Origin: Nageia nagi
Lineage: Eukaryota; Pinophyta
NCBI GenBank assembly: GCA_050084985.1
Contig: JBITNC010000001.1
Span: forward strand, 84,258,001 to 84,322,000
Direction: 5' to 3'
Length of the DNA stretch: 64,000 bases
A program made the translations under genes and the position numbers. The first letter of the stretch is position 1, and each line of letters starts with the position of its first letter. Shown piece by piece: positions 11,942 through 22,270 of this stretch. The notes beneath the pieces are model-generated. The model had not been told where the DNA came from. It worked only from the letters and a program-made list of their open reading frames with translations, and did not search any database.

Positions 11942-12562
11942 TGCCTAAAAATGAATTATTATAATTTAAATAATTCATTTTATACAATCAATTATATTTA
12001 TTGTAAAAAGAGGTTAAAGCACACCCAAGGCAATGTAATTAATGTAATGGACCACTATATGATGTAAAGGGATGTCAAATATTAAGAAAGATACCAGAAA
12101 CAAGGTAATAGATAATGATCCCATGAATCAAGGAGAGTTAGGACATTGCTATAAAATAATATCAAAGGTAATGCATATGATATCAGTAGCTATCAAGAGA
12201 GAGAAGCCAAAATGATGCTACACCATTCTATCTAACCAACAATGGTATTTTGTAACACCAACTCTGCATATATCTATTAAACCCTTCATATCACTTTCAT
12301 ATATTTTTTGTATCATTCATTGATCTACTTATCCTATGTAGCTAACATCGTGCTATCTTAGGCCATTGGTAGTGTGCATCTCTTTAAATGCATCATGTTG
12401 ATTGGTGAATGATTACTATTATTTCATGTTCATGTGATTATGATGAAGGTGCATTGATTTATCATTGTTCATTTGATTCCATATTTCTCATATATGCTTC
12501 AATAATTAATTGTATACAAATAATGCATCAATTTACCATTTATGAATTATTTGAGATCTACA
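11942..12562 (+). repeat. Left LTR of the old Tat-like element
   Basis: Starts TGCCTAAAAATGAATTATT and ends GAGATCTACA, aligning along its whole length with 25212-25831. The canonical TG start and CA end are kept. The primer binding site follows three bases later. Confidence 0.9.
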
Positions 12563-12565
12563 TTT

Positions 12566-12580
12566 TGGTGAACCCATATG
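12566..12580 (+). other. Primer binding site of the old element
   Basis: TGGTGAACCCATATG follows the LTR after a 3-nt gap. Its first ten bases equal the start of the younger element's primer site, so the same primer tRNA (probably tRNA-Trp) is inferred. The rest has decayed. Confidence 0.6.
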
Positions 12581-12698
12581 TTCTATTTGTCTTTTCCTTC
12601 TAATGAGATCTTGAAATAATTTTGTAACATATTTGCACCATCAATGATGTTTTTAGTTATTTTTGGGCTATCAACGATGTAAAAATAGAACAATTTAT

Positions 12699-13831
12699 GA
12701 AGGAAGTTCTTAAAACAATTGAAAATATGGAAAATAAAACGCAATCTTTCAATAGTTTAGGTAGCTCATTGGCCATGCCAAATCCCATCACAACTGCATG
12801 ACTTACCAATATTGAGAATAGCAGGAGACCACAACAAAGTGAAGAGGACTATGATGGTGTATTCACTTTGTCCTGTTCTAAGGAAATCCACAATTTTCCC
12901 CTACCGCTTGAGCATAAGGCCCCTAATTTTGATATGTTTAGTGGTGAACAAGACCCAAAATAACATCTTATTAACTTTCACAAGGAGTGCTTGTTCAAAT
13001 TAAGGTCAAAGGAGAGGTTGATGGTAAAGTTCTTCCTAAAGAGTTTGAAAGGTGATGCTAGTCAGTGGTTTTATAATTTTTGTAAAGGTTCAATTGATTC
13101 TTTCAAGTCATTGATTAAATTATTCATTGGACAATATAAACACAACATCAAAGAGTAAAGTACCATTACAAAGTTATGCACAATGAGACAAGGGGTTAAT
13201 GAAACCCTATAAAAGTACATTCCATGATTTAAAAAGGTATGGCAATCTATTCAAAGAAAATTATATGAAAGTAAAATTTGTGCTATATTTAGAGATTCTA
13301 TATTACTAATTATCATTTTACATGCTCCTAGTAATAAAAATGTGAGATTTGGAGTATTGATACAAGAATTATTGCAAAAAGAAAAAGTTTTAGTTGAGTT
13401 AGGGGAGCTCAAGTATGCCCCTAACCCTTTCCATAAAGAGAATAGGATATATGCTAAAAAAGGAAGAAAAAATAGTACATATGGCTAATAGACCTCCTTC
13501 TCCACTAAAATTGCAAATATCTACAACTACAAAAGACATGAGGTACACTTTTCCTATTTAGCCAAGATTTATTATGAGGGATTTAATGAAAAGGGGATTG
13601 TTGCAACCATCAGAAAAATCAACACATGATGATAATGTTACTATGGGAAAATTAGATGCTTATTGCACATATCATCAAAGGAAAGGTCATGCTACAAATT
13701 TTTGTAAAGCCTTGGAGGGAGCCATATTGGATCTTATTGCTAAAGGGAAATATCATATTGATCAAGTAGATACAAATCAAGGACACATAGTGAATATGGT
13801 CTTAATGGAAAAAGAAGTTTGCACTAGGTAA
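12699..13831 (+). pseudogene. gag: gag of the old element with zinc knuckle
   Basis: Gag builds the virus-like particle that packages element RNA. Frames broken by several stops read like the younger element's gag. The core matches KFFLKSLKGDASQWFY, then LFIGQYKHNIKE, then LLQKEKVLVELGELKY. The last 85-codon stretch (13574-13831) has the zinc finger YCTYHQRKGHATNFC, of the form C-x2-H-x4-H-x4-C, the Tat-type variant. No single intact frame remains. The parallel with the younger element shows the two belong to one lineage. Confidence 0.85.
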
Positions 13832-13944
13832 AGATGAGGGCATCCAAGGCATGCTCATAATCTAGTCATTGTAGAGCTATTAAGGAATGTGATGCTATTC
13901 CTTTTTACAAATATGGAAAGCTTAATAAATAATTATTTAATGTA

Positions 13945-14350
13945 TATTTAGCTTTATATATTACACCTTTGATTGATGGATGGAAAATTAAAAGAACATT
14001 AGTAGATAATGGATCAGCTATTAATGTGTGTTCCCATAAGTTTTTGATCCAACTCAAAGAAAACGGTGTAGAAATCCCTCCATTGGAAGAAGCTACATTC
14101 ATGATTAGGGCATATGATAGCTAATATAAAAAGCTGATTGGATAGCCACAATTATGGTAACTACATGGTAAAGAAAATTACAACTATGTTTTAGGTTGTT
14201 GATTCCAAATTTTCATATAATTTGTTATTAGAAAGACCTTGGCTTCATTATATGGATGTAGTCCCCTCTATAGTACATGGCAGACTAAAATTTGAATATT
14301 AAGGTGAGGTCCATAGAGTACTTGGGGATCCAAAACCATATGATTTTTGT
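13945..14350 (+). pseudogene. Retropepsin domain of the old element
   Basis: The protease cuts the Gag-Pol polyprotein. The segment RTLVDNGSAINVC carries the active-site Asp in a D-N-G-S context (usual D-S/T-G-A/S), with LLERPWLHYMD downstream corresponding to the ILGRPWL flap-side motif. Stops and an internal frame change interrupt it. It lies between gag and the RT as in other Ty3/gypsy elements. Confidence 0.75.
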
Positions 14351-15335
14351 AATGCAATAAATTTTGAGTAATTTATAATGACTTGCCCAATATATGAGAT
14401 TGAGCCCTTGGAATAAAGTGTACCAAGGGAAAATGTAGAAAAATGGAATCAAATTACTGAAATAGGACTAGGTACATACAAATTGAGAACATGGATCTAA
14501 TTATGTCCATTAAAGATTTGAGATGATCCAAAATTCTATCTATGGAGAGCCACCAGTGGTGTGCTATCCTCCCAGAAGGCCATTAGTAGCATGGATATAG
14601 TGGAGATAGGGAAGGATCTTTCTCCATCATGATCATATCCCCTAATCCTAACAAATCAATACAAACATGAATGACTACTAAAATGGCTAAACTCTTTCCA
14701 TCTCCTTTTCTTCATAAATATATGATTAAAAATTACAAGTAAAAAGGGGGAGGATTAGGAAAGTCTTAGCAAGAGATACCTTCATTTCTTGATCATTCAA
14801 AAGTAAAAATGACTAAAAATGGATTAGGTAGTTAAAACAATACTAAATAATTATTGGGAGCTATCAAGTTTGTGAAAAAATACAATTTGATTGAATTATC
14901 TAGTTATATTGATAGAGATATGTGGATTGATGATACTATACCTTTAGATTTTAATTGCTTCAATACTAATGATAATATTTTAGAATACTTAGGGGCATAT
15001 TTAGAGTTGCCTAAGTATAATGAAAAGAGGCAAGTTAGTTATGTTCTCAATGAGTATGCATATTTTGGTCAAGAGGTGAATGTCAATGAAGTGTTTTAGG
15101 TTCAGCCAGAGAATAATATTATAGATGACATACAAGGATTAGAGAATTGTCTTCTCTATTGCAAATGAAAGATGAGTTTACTTTTCTAGCTGAAGAATTG
15201 GTGAATGTTAATATTGGAACTATTAATGAGCAAAGATTGGTTCAAATTGGAGCAACTCTCCCTACACTACAATAGGAAAGGTATAAAAATAAAATTCATT
15301 GAACATCACAAAACAATTCTTGGTTTTATGATGAT
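14351..15335 (+). pseudogene. Protease-RT linker region of the old element
   Basis: Contains an 81-codon open piece (14854-15099) with acidic, low-conservation sequence typical of the spacer between protease and RT. A similar acidic spacer occupies 20012-20400 in the younger element. No catalytic motif is visible. Confidence 0.5.
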
Positions 15336-16160
15336 ATGCTTGGTTTAGATCCTTCATTTGTTATGCATAATTTACCACTTAAAGAGGGGGCTAGGCCAAT
15401 CAAGGAAAAGCCAAGAAAAATGCATCCGTTAAAAGATTTGTTAGTCAAGAAAGAAAAAGAGAAGTATTTGAATGTTAAATTTATTAGACCAATTGATTAT
15501 TCTAATTGGATGGCTAACATTGTTCTTATCATAAATCCAACTAGGAAAATAAGGGTTTGCACTAACTTTTGAGATATTAATAATGCTTATCCTAAAAATG
15601 ATTTCCCATTGCCCAATATTGATATTATTGTGGATAACATAGATGGTCATGATACATTATCTTTCATGGATGGTTTTTTTAGTTATAATTAAATATTAAT
15701 CAATCTAGCTAACCAACATAAAAACTACTTTTACCACTCCATGTGAAAATTTATGTTAGAAGGTTATGCCTTTTGGACTAAAAAAACATAGGTGCCACTT
15801 ACCAAAGGACTATGGTTTCAATGCTTCATGAGCACATTCATAAAATTAGTTGAGGTATATGTTGATAACATCTTGGTGAAATCAAAACAAGGCCAAGACC
15901 ATTTATAGATGCTTGATGAGGTCTTCTAAATTTTGCAAAGGTACAAACTTAGAATTAAACCTCAAAAATGTACTTTTGGTGTTACTTCTAGAAAGTTGAC
16001 TAGTTTCATGGTATCTAAAAGAGGAATTGAAGTATATCCTAAAAAGTTAAAGCCATCATTAGCATGCCTCCCCCAAAGAATCTAAAGCAATTGAGGAATC
16101 TCCAAGGAAAGATTAATTTGATAAGAAGGTTCATTTCCCAAGTTGGAGATAAGTGTATAC
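15336..16160 (+). pseudogene. pol: Reverse transcriptase of the old element
   Basis: RT copies element RNA into DNA. The N-terminal part reads GLDPSFVMHNLPLKEGARPI, then EKYLNVKFIRPIDYSNWMAN (the 'GFIRP--YS-W-SN' block), then IRVCTNF, DFPLPNID and DTLSFMDGF. The catalytic box is present as YVDNILVKS at about 15857-15885. The family has YVDDILV, so the second catalytic Asp is changed to Asn. Downstream, KCTFGV is the expected C-terminal palm block. Several stops and at least one frameshift interrupt the frame. Confidence 0.85.
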
Positions 16161-16199
16161 CTTTCACTCACCTATTGAAAAAGGATGTTAATTTTGTTT

Positions 16200-16690
16200 G
16201 GGATGAGAAATGACAAAAAGCTTTTGAGGATATCAAACACTATTTACTCAATCCTCCTATCCTAGTGCCTATGGATTTTACAAAACCTACCTATTTGTAT
16301 ATCTTAGCTACATTGTATGCCTTAGGGGAAATATTATGCCAAAAGAATGAAGAAAATAAAGAAAGAGCCATCTATTACCTTAGCAAAACTCTTATTGATT
16401 ATGAAACTAGGTTTACCCCAATGGAAAAACTATGCTATGGTATTGTATTTTCTATTTGAAAGTTGAGATATTATCTAATATATTGTACTACATTTGTTGT
16501 TAGCCCTATTAATCCATTGAAATATCTTATAGAGAAGCAATATTTATCAACAAGGGTAGAAAAATGGCTAATGCTATTGCAAGAATTTGATATAAATGTA
16601 GTAAAATAAAAGTATATAAAAGGTAGGCCATTGCATATTTGATAGCTAAGTTTCCTCATAATGATGAATTAGTTATCCATGAAGAATTTC
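16200..16690 (+). pseudogene. First RNase H domain of the old element
   Basis: RNase H removes the RNA strand during DNA synthesis. Recognisable blocks are ALGEILCQ, AIYYLSKTLIDYETRFTPME (the Ty3/gypsy 'Y-S--L---E--Y---E') and RYYL--CTTFVVSPINPLKYL, followed by KWLMLLQEFDI and a KGRPL block. It directly follows the RT. Stops occur near 16460 and 16608. Confidence 0.8.
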
Positions 16691-16956
16691 TAGATGAATA
16701 TGAGGATAATAACACCATTAGCAGTGTGTAGATCTCTCAGAAGGTCACAAGTGGCATGATTTTGATGAGATGTTGATACCTAATGAATATGTGTGCCTCA
16801 TGGAAGATGAAACCAATGTCTAGATATTGTACTTTGAAGGATCCAAATGTTTGTATGGAGCGAGGGAAGGTATTATTTTGGTTTCTTCTATAAACAAGGT
16901 AATCCCCATGGCTTACAAACTTGGTTTTGAATGCATAAATAATATGGAAGAGTATG
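16691..16956 (+). pseudogene. Second (plant-type) RNase H, 5' half, before the nested insertion
   Basis: After a short spacer the sequence reads LYFEGSKCLYGAREGIILVS, then CINNMEEY. This is the start of the additional RNase H of Tat elements (usual FDGS---G-G---L-S and NN-AEYEAL). It is cut at the codon for Tyr by the younger element and resumes at 23117. The 'FDGS' Asp reads Glu here. Confidence 0.8.
16952..16956. other. Target-site duplication, left copy (GTATG)
   Basis: GTATG stands directly before the TGTTAACA start of the younger element and again at 23117-23121 directly after its end. A 5-bp duplication is standard for Ty3/gypsy integrase. Confidence 0.95.
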
Positions 16957-17775
16957 TGTTAACACATAAAAATGATTTTATGTTTTTAAATCAATAAATT
17001 AATGAAATATGCTTGGCCTAACTATATGTCTTGAATGGATTAAAGTGATAATATCAATGTTTGGCTTGAATATGAATATTGCATGGGTTATCTTGAATAT
17101 TGCATGGGTTATCTTGAATATTGCATGAATTATCTTGTTTATTGATGTATTTATCTTAAATCTTGTGAATTAACCTTATTTATGTGGATGCACGCTGACC
17201 TATGGGCGGTATTACCTATATCTATATAAATAAGGGATCTAATAGTAATTCCACGACAACAAGGATACACATGATCCCGCGTATGGTCTTGTAAGTGGCT
17301 ACCCCTTAAGGTATCTCTTGGTACCGCCTACAAGGCTATGGTTTGTGTGCTTCCTTACGCTACTGCAATCTGAGATATCTATACTGAAGATCTGGACCTA
17401 ATCGAGAGGTCAAAGCTATCAAACTAAGGCCATCGACGCTCCTTTGTGAATGGAAGAACACCGCCGGTGCTCTAATACTACTGAAACGGACCGCCCGTGG
17501 TCCTCTTTTCGCATCCTTGCAGGTCACGATGTTGTGGAAAGGGTAGCTTATCATCACTACATTGCCAATATCTACGTCTTTCGTTGTTAGGTACGTTCCA
17601 TGAGGTTAGTACATAAATCACAGTCTTGGTTGGTACATTTACACTTCTGAATTGCTATATGTTGTTTATTGTTATCTAGAATAAATTGCTATCCGTAGCT
17701 AGAATACAGATAATATTGAGTTTGTAGATAGTTGCTTATTTACTTATTTGCACTCTCAATTTTTATTTGTAAACA
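16957..17775 (+). repeat. 5' LTR of the young element
   Basis: Starts TGTTAACA and ends TGTAAACA. It carries three 21-bp tandem units (17074-17094, 17095-17115, 17116-17136), a TATA box TATATAAA at 17223-17230, and an AATAAA at 17680-17685 that could serve RNA processing. Compared with the 3' LTR it lacks 27 bp near 17357. That length equals the whole difference between the two LTRs. Confidence 0.95.
17223..17230 (+). promoter_or_regulatory. TATA box of the young element's LTR
   Basis: TATATAAATAAGGG, conserved in the 3' LTR at 22537-22544. It lies about 270 bp into the LTR, a normal place for the U3 promoter. The transcript start would be expected some 25-35 bases to the right. Confidence 0.65.
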
Positions 17776-17777
17776 TT

Positions 17778-17796
17778 TGGTGAACCCGACGTGAAC
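17778..17796 (+). other. Primer binding site matching tRNA-Trp
   Basis: TGGTGAACCCGACGTGAAC starts two bases after the LTR. Its first 18 bases are the reverse complement of the 3' end of plant cytosolic tRNA-Trp including CCA, as I remember that tRNA (…TTCACGTCGGGTTCA). The same first bases occur at 12566, 60774 and 61817. Confidence 0.75.
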
Positions 17797-17866
17797 TACA
17801 CATTATTACACTAAAACCCTAAAGGTTTTAGTTAAGATTAACATCTATTTTGTGAGTGTCTTAGTT

Positions 17867-20800
17867 ATGGAATAGCTTAAGTTATTTTTACGAAGTCTTT
17901 CAAGAAGGGATTTGGGTGAATTATTGGTAGAAATCAAACATGATGATCCGGAGGGATCCGGAGGAATGCAACATAGTGCTGAGGGTGACAATAGTAATGT
18001 TCAGGCTACAATGGAAGGTATGCAGAGGCAGATAGACAGATTGGCAAGGAGATCAGCTCCGCCTAATGATTCTTTCGAATTCGGTAGTCCTTTATGTGAT
18101 GACATTCGTAGGCATATACCACCATCCGATTACAAAGAACCAAAATTCAGTAAGTATAATGGTGAAGGAGATCCAAGAAGACATATACAGGGTTTCAAGG
18201 GTGAGTGTGAACTCAAAATTGGTATAGACCAAAGATTGCAGGCTAAATTCTTCCCCCAGAGCTTGGAAGGAGATGCACGAGAATGGTTTTATGGTTTACC
18301 TGAAGGGTCCATCACATCATTTGAGGAATTCAGTGATTTGTTTCTGGAGCAATATAAGCATAACATCAAGAAGGAGGTTATGCTATCAGATTTATGTGCT
18401 ATTAAACAAGACAGTGATGAGCAACTGGATAAATTTGTTGTAAGGTTTAAAAAGACATGGCAGCAAGTAAAGACCAGGTTGACAGAAAAAGAGATAAATA
18501 ACATTTTTAAAGAAGCTGTTATATTTCCCTTACAATCATATGTTATTGATTATACACATCTCACATTTTCCGATATGACGTATAAACTGTTAGAGAAAGA
18601 AAAAGTCCTTGTGAAGCTAGGGCTTGTAAAGTATAGCAATGGTGATAAGGCTAAAGCAGAAGATAAGAGACCGTAATTATCAAAGAAGGAGAAAACTATT
18701 CATGTGGTTGAGAAGACAAATGTGATGAAAGAGAGGAAATTTGTGAAATTTCCCATACCTCCGAGGTATATCTTAAAAGATCTTATGGCAAAAGGATTAT
18801 TACAACCTTTACCAAAGCAGGAAGAAGATCCTACAGTAAAAAGACCTCCTTGGTATAAGCAAGATAGATATTGCGAATACCATCAGACTAAGGGCCATAC
18901 TACAAATGGGTGTATAAGCCTTAGGGACAGAATACAGAAGCTCATAGAAGATGGATTCTATGTGTGTCCGGCAAAGGTCAAAGATATAGAACAACATGTC
19001 AATGTGATCTTCCATGACGATGTTTGTGCAGCACTCACAAGAGGGAGAGCTAGGGAAATGGTTGATCCAGTTACCTGCGGGAGGGAGTTACCAAAAGATC
19101 CTAGAAGTTTTGATTTGATTGAACAATTAAAGAGCACACAAGCTAAGGTTAGTATTTTTGAGTTACTTCAGATTTTAGCACCTCACAGGGAGATGATGAA
19201 TCAGGTTTTTAGGAATAGTCAGATAGATCGAAATATTTCTATTGCTGCTTTTGCAGAAAAAGCTAAGATTTGGAGTAAAGGGGAAGTTATTGCATTTAAC
19301 CCTAGGGAAAAGCCTAGTAAGGACATCATTAAGCTTCATTCACCTTTGTTCATAGAGGTGAATGTTTTTGGAATAACAATTAAGAGGTCATTGATAGATA
19401 GTGGAGCAGCCCTGAATATTGCTACCACTCACTTGTTGGAGCAATTCGATCCAGATGTGCTACCTCTAAGGGAAGAAACTAGCATGAGAGTTAAAGGATT
19501 TGATGGTATACCTAGAAAATGTGCAGGAACTATCACACTACCGATTAAGGTTGGTAATAAAGTGATTGATACTCTGTTTTATATCATGGAAGGAAAGCCT
19601 TCATTCAACTTTATTCTTGGAAGACCTTGGATAGATGATATGGATGGAGTGGCATCAACATTACATAGGTGTTTTAAATTCTATTTTGAGGGGAATGTTT
19701 ATAAGGTTGAGGTAGATGAGCAGATGGCCAAGCAATGTAACCTTGTCCTCCCAGAGAGACTTGTTCCATGTGATGTGGAAGATAATACCCTTCAAGCTAG
19801 GAATGATCAGATTTATAGAAAAGCATTACAAAAAATTAACGTGATGGATATCAGGATTGGTTCATACGTTATCACAAATGATAATGAAATCAGTTTGGAT
19901 GGAAACTTCACCGAGGAACAGCAGGGTAAAGAAGAAGAATGCCCGCATCCTTCTCTTACAACAAAGGACCATCGGCGATCCTTTTCTAAGGAAAAAATGA
20001 AGAAAAATTAGTCAAATATAATTCAGTATCAGGGTGGTGATCACGATTGGCAGGATGGAATCCCAGAAATGGTGTAGATCGATGAATGGGTAAGCAGTTG
20101 TTATGTTATTGATTGCGAGATTGATGAGGAAGATGTTATACACACTATAGATCTATTTCAGAATGATGATGCCTTTTTAGAAACATTAGGCACTAGAACA
20201 GAATATCCAATAAAGCATGAAAAGAGAGTTCAAACACATTGGCCAGATATACATGCTTGTTTCAAGGAATCCAAAGATGATAAGATTGAAGGATTGGGAG
20301 AGTTACCATTTCCTTTGCCATCAGAAGTTGAGGTTACCTAGTTGAATGAAGAAATTGAAGAAGTTAATATTGGCTCTCAAGAAACACCATGAATACTAAA
20401 AACAGATATGCCAGGGTTAGATGAGAACTGTGTGGTGGTCGAAAAAGGGGCAATTCCAGTAGAACAAAAGCCACAAAAGATGCCTTTTAAGTTTTCATTG
20501 CTCGTAAAGAAGGAAATAGAGAAATTGCTAGAAGTTGGATTCATAAGATCCAAAGACTACTCAAAATGGATGGCTAATGTAGTTTCGGTTAAGAAGCTTA
20601 CAAGATATGAGATGTTGTCATTTATGGATGACTTTTCGAGATATAATCGGATTAAAATCAAAGAGAGTGATCAACATAAAATAACTTTTAGAACACCTTG
20701 AGGTAACTTTTGCTACAATGTAAAGCCATTTAAGAGAGGAACACTATCATATGGCAAGAGGGTGGTCTCTAAGGATTTTGAGGTTGGAGATATGGTCTTG

Positions 20801-20983
20801 CAAGAGAATATTTCCAATACTACAGCCAGAGATGAGCTTAAAGGAAAGTTTGATCCCAATTGGGTGGGACCATACCTTATTACAGAAGTATTTGGTAGGG
20901 GTGCCTACAGGTTGTCTACATTGGATGGGGACATTCTCAAGAATCCCATTAATGCTAGGCATTTGAAGAAGTATTACATTTAG
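17867..20983 (+). pseudogene. gag-pol: Single-frame gag-protease-ΔRT-integrase C-terminus ORF with in-frame stops
   Basis: From the ATG at 17867 one frame runs 1,039 codons to the stop at 20981-20983. Seven premature stops lie inside it (17873, 18674, 20009, 20075, 20339, 20390, 20699), and there is no frameshift. Order: the gag core (FFPQSLEGDAREWFYGLP, then LFLEQYKHNIKK); a zinc finger YCEYHQTKGHTTNGC near 18870-18915; and protease with SLIDSGAALNIATTH (near 19390-19430) and FILGRPWIDD (near 19610). The RT start follows (GFIRSKDYSKWMANVVSV), joined directly to YEMLSFMDDFSRYN, because the RVC-DFR block is deleted. NFCYNVKPF is then joined to the integrase tail (GKFDPNWVGPYLI, then NARHLKKYY). 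The YxDD box, RNase H and the integrase DDE core are absent. Each stop is one transition away from CAG, CAA, CGA or TGG. Confidence 0.9.
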
Positions 20984-21271
20984 GTGGCCTACGGGTCGAT
21001 ATGGGTGTCTGGGTGGTATCAGAGTGTACTAAAGGAATGATCATGCGAGAAGACATCATAAAAGCAAATTAGAGAGTCAGTTTGAGTTTAGAAGAGGAGC
21101 GCCCGCGCTCCATATCCGTTAAGAAAGGACCGCCCACATTCCTTTACCTAGAAAATCAGCTTATCCAAGTATCATGGGTACATCACAGGTGTTTGATCAA
21201 TGTTATATCTAGGAGAATATTGCTTTGAGTTTCATGTTTGCAGACCCGAGCGATCAGACTATCATGCTTGT

Positions 21272-21476
21272 GAGAGGAGTCTAGCTCCCATAGTCAGCTT
21301 ATCATGTGCCTATGAGTGGAGTCTAGCTCCCATAGTCAGCTTGTCATGTGCTTGTGAGTGGAGTGCCAGCTCCCGTGGTCAGATTATCATACTTATGAGT
21401 GGAGTTCCAGCTCCCGCTATTAGCTTATCATGTTTCTTGGTGGAGTTCCAACTCCATCAGTTTATCATTATTTTGC
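21272..21476 (+). repeat. About 41-bp tandem repeat, five units
   Basis: Units begin GAGTGGAGT(C/G/T)… and contain CAGCTCCC and a TTATCAT tail. Starts lie near 21274, 21314, 21356, 21397 and 21440. Units drift in sequence from left to right, so this is not a recent expansion. Confidence 0.85.
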
Positions 21477-21485
21477 AGAGTTTGG

Positions 21486-21812
21486 TTCTTATGCAACTGC
21501 AGTATGATTCTTAGTGCGAAGGCTCAGTTATGTGGAACTTAGCTCTCCCCCTTCAGCTTATCATTGTTTTGCAGAGTTCAGTTCTTATGCAACTAGAGTA
21601 CACCTCTCGGTGCGAAGGCTCAGTTGTGTGGAACTTAGCTCTCCCCCATCAGCTTATCACTTGTTTTACAGAGTTCAGTTCTTATGCAACTTGGTGCGAA
21701 GAGTTGTGTGGAACTTAGCTCTCACATATCAGCTTATCATTATTTTACGGAGTTTGGTTCTTATGCAACTTGGTGCGAAGGCTCAGTTGTGTGGAACTTA
21801 GCTCTCCCCTAT
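21486..21812 (+). repeat. 80-97-bp tandem repeat, four units
   Basis: Units start TTCTTATGCAACT at 21486, 21582, 21679 and 21758. They share GTGCGAAGGCTCAGTTGTG, TGGAACTTAGCTCTCCCC and CAGCTTATCA. Unit length falls from about 97 to 79 bp through a small deletion. The array follows directly on the 41-bp array. Confidence 0.85.
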
Positions 21813-21822
21813 GTGTGGTTAT

Positions 21823-22060
21823 AGTTATCATGTGTTGTTATGTGTGTTATCATGTCTTATCATGTGTGTTGTCATGTGTTGTCATGTTTTGTCTTGTGAT
21901 GTGGTCTTGTCAAGATGTCATCCGATCGACATGTGTGGTCAAGTCGTTTGTTCGGTCACTATCATGTGTGTTGTCAAGTTTGTCGTCATGGGTCATCAGC
22001 ATTATGGCAAGATTATCAGCTTATCAGATTATCAGACATATCAGGCTATCACCTTCTATA
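21823..22060 (+). repeat. TCATGTGTTG-type simple repeats
   Basis: Irregular TTATCATGTGTTG / GTCATGTG units (about 21823-21900) and then short TTATCAG units (about 22010-22050). It looks like slippage-derived sequence continuing the same array region. Confidence 0.7.
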
Positions 22061-22256
22061 GCAAAATGCAAGGGGCAAGCATGCCTAAGGTAATATCAAA
22101 AGGGAGTTTTCTTAACCTATAAGCTTTATCATGATGTTGTTTAAGTTTGGAATGGTTAGTGTTCATCATTGCTTATCAAAATTATTTGCTATGATATTGT
22201 GTTTTACTTTGAATGCAAAATCTCAAGTCACCTCATGATTCTTTCGATTTCACATC

Positions 22257-22266
22257 CAAAGTGGGG
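22257..22266 (+). other. Polypurine tract of the young element
   Basis: CAAAGTGGGG, followed by CATC and the 3' LTR. This is the plus-strand DNA primer site. The same feature, read from the minus strand, lies at 63557-63570 next to the LTR there. Confidence 0.8.
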
Positions 22267-22270
22267 CATC

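Larger units (their letters stand above)
20984..22255 (+). other. 3' untranslated region of the young element
   Basis: About 1.27 kb between the end of the integrase tail and the polypurine tract, with no conserved protein. It holds three tandem-repeat arrays described separately. Long 3' regions with tandem repeats are known in Tat/Ogre elements. Apparent open frames here come from the repeats. Confidence 0.8.

Noticed and set aside
21012-21028. TGGTATCAGAGTG, like an initiator-tRNA-Met primer site
   Set aside because: It lies in the middle of the young element's 3' region, not next to an LTR. The true primer site is at 17778.
21200-22122. Overlapping open frames of 60-107 codons in the 3' region of the young element
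   Set aside because: They follow the tandem repeats, occur in all three frames and have no domain. They are repeat artefacts.
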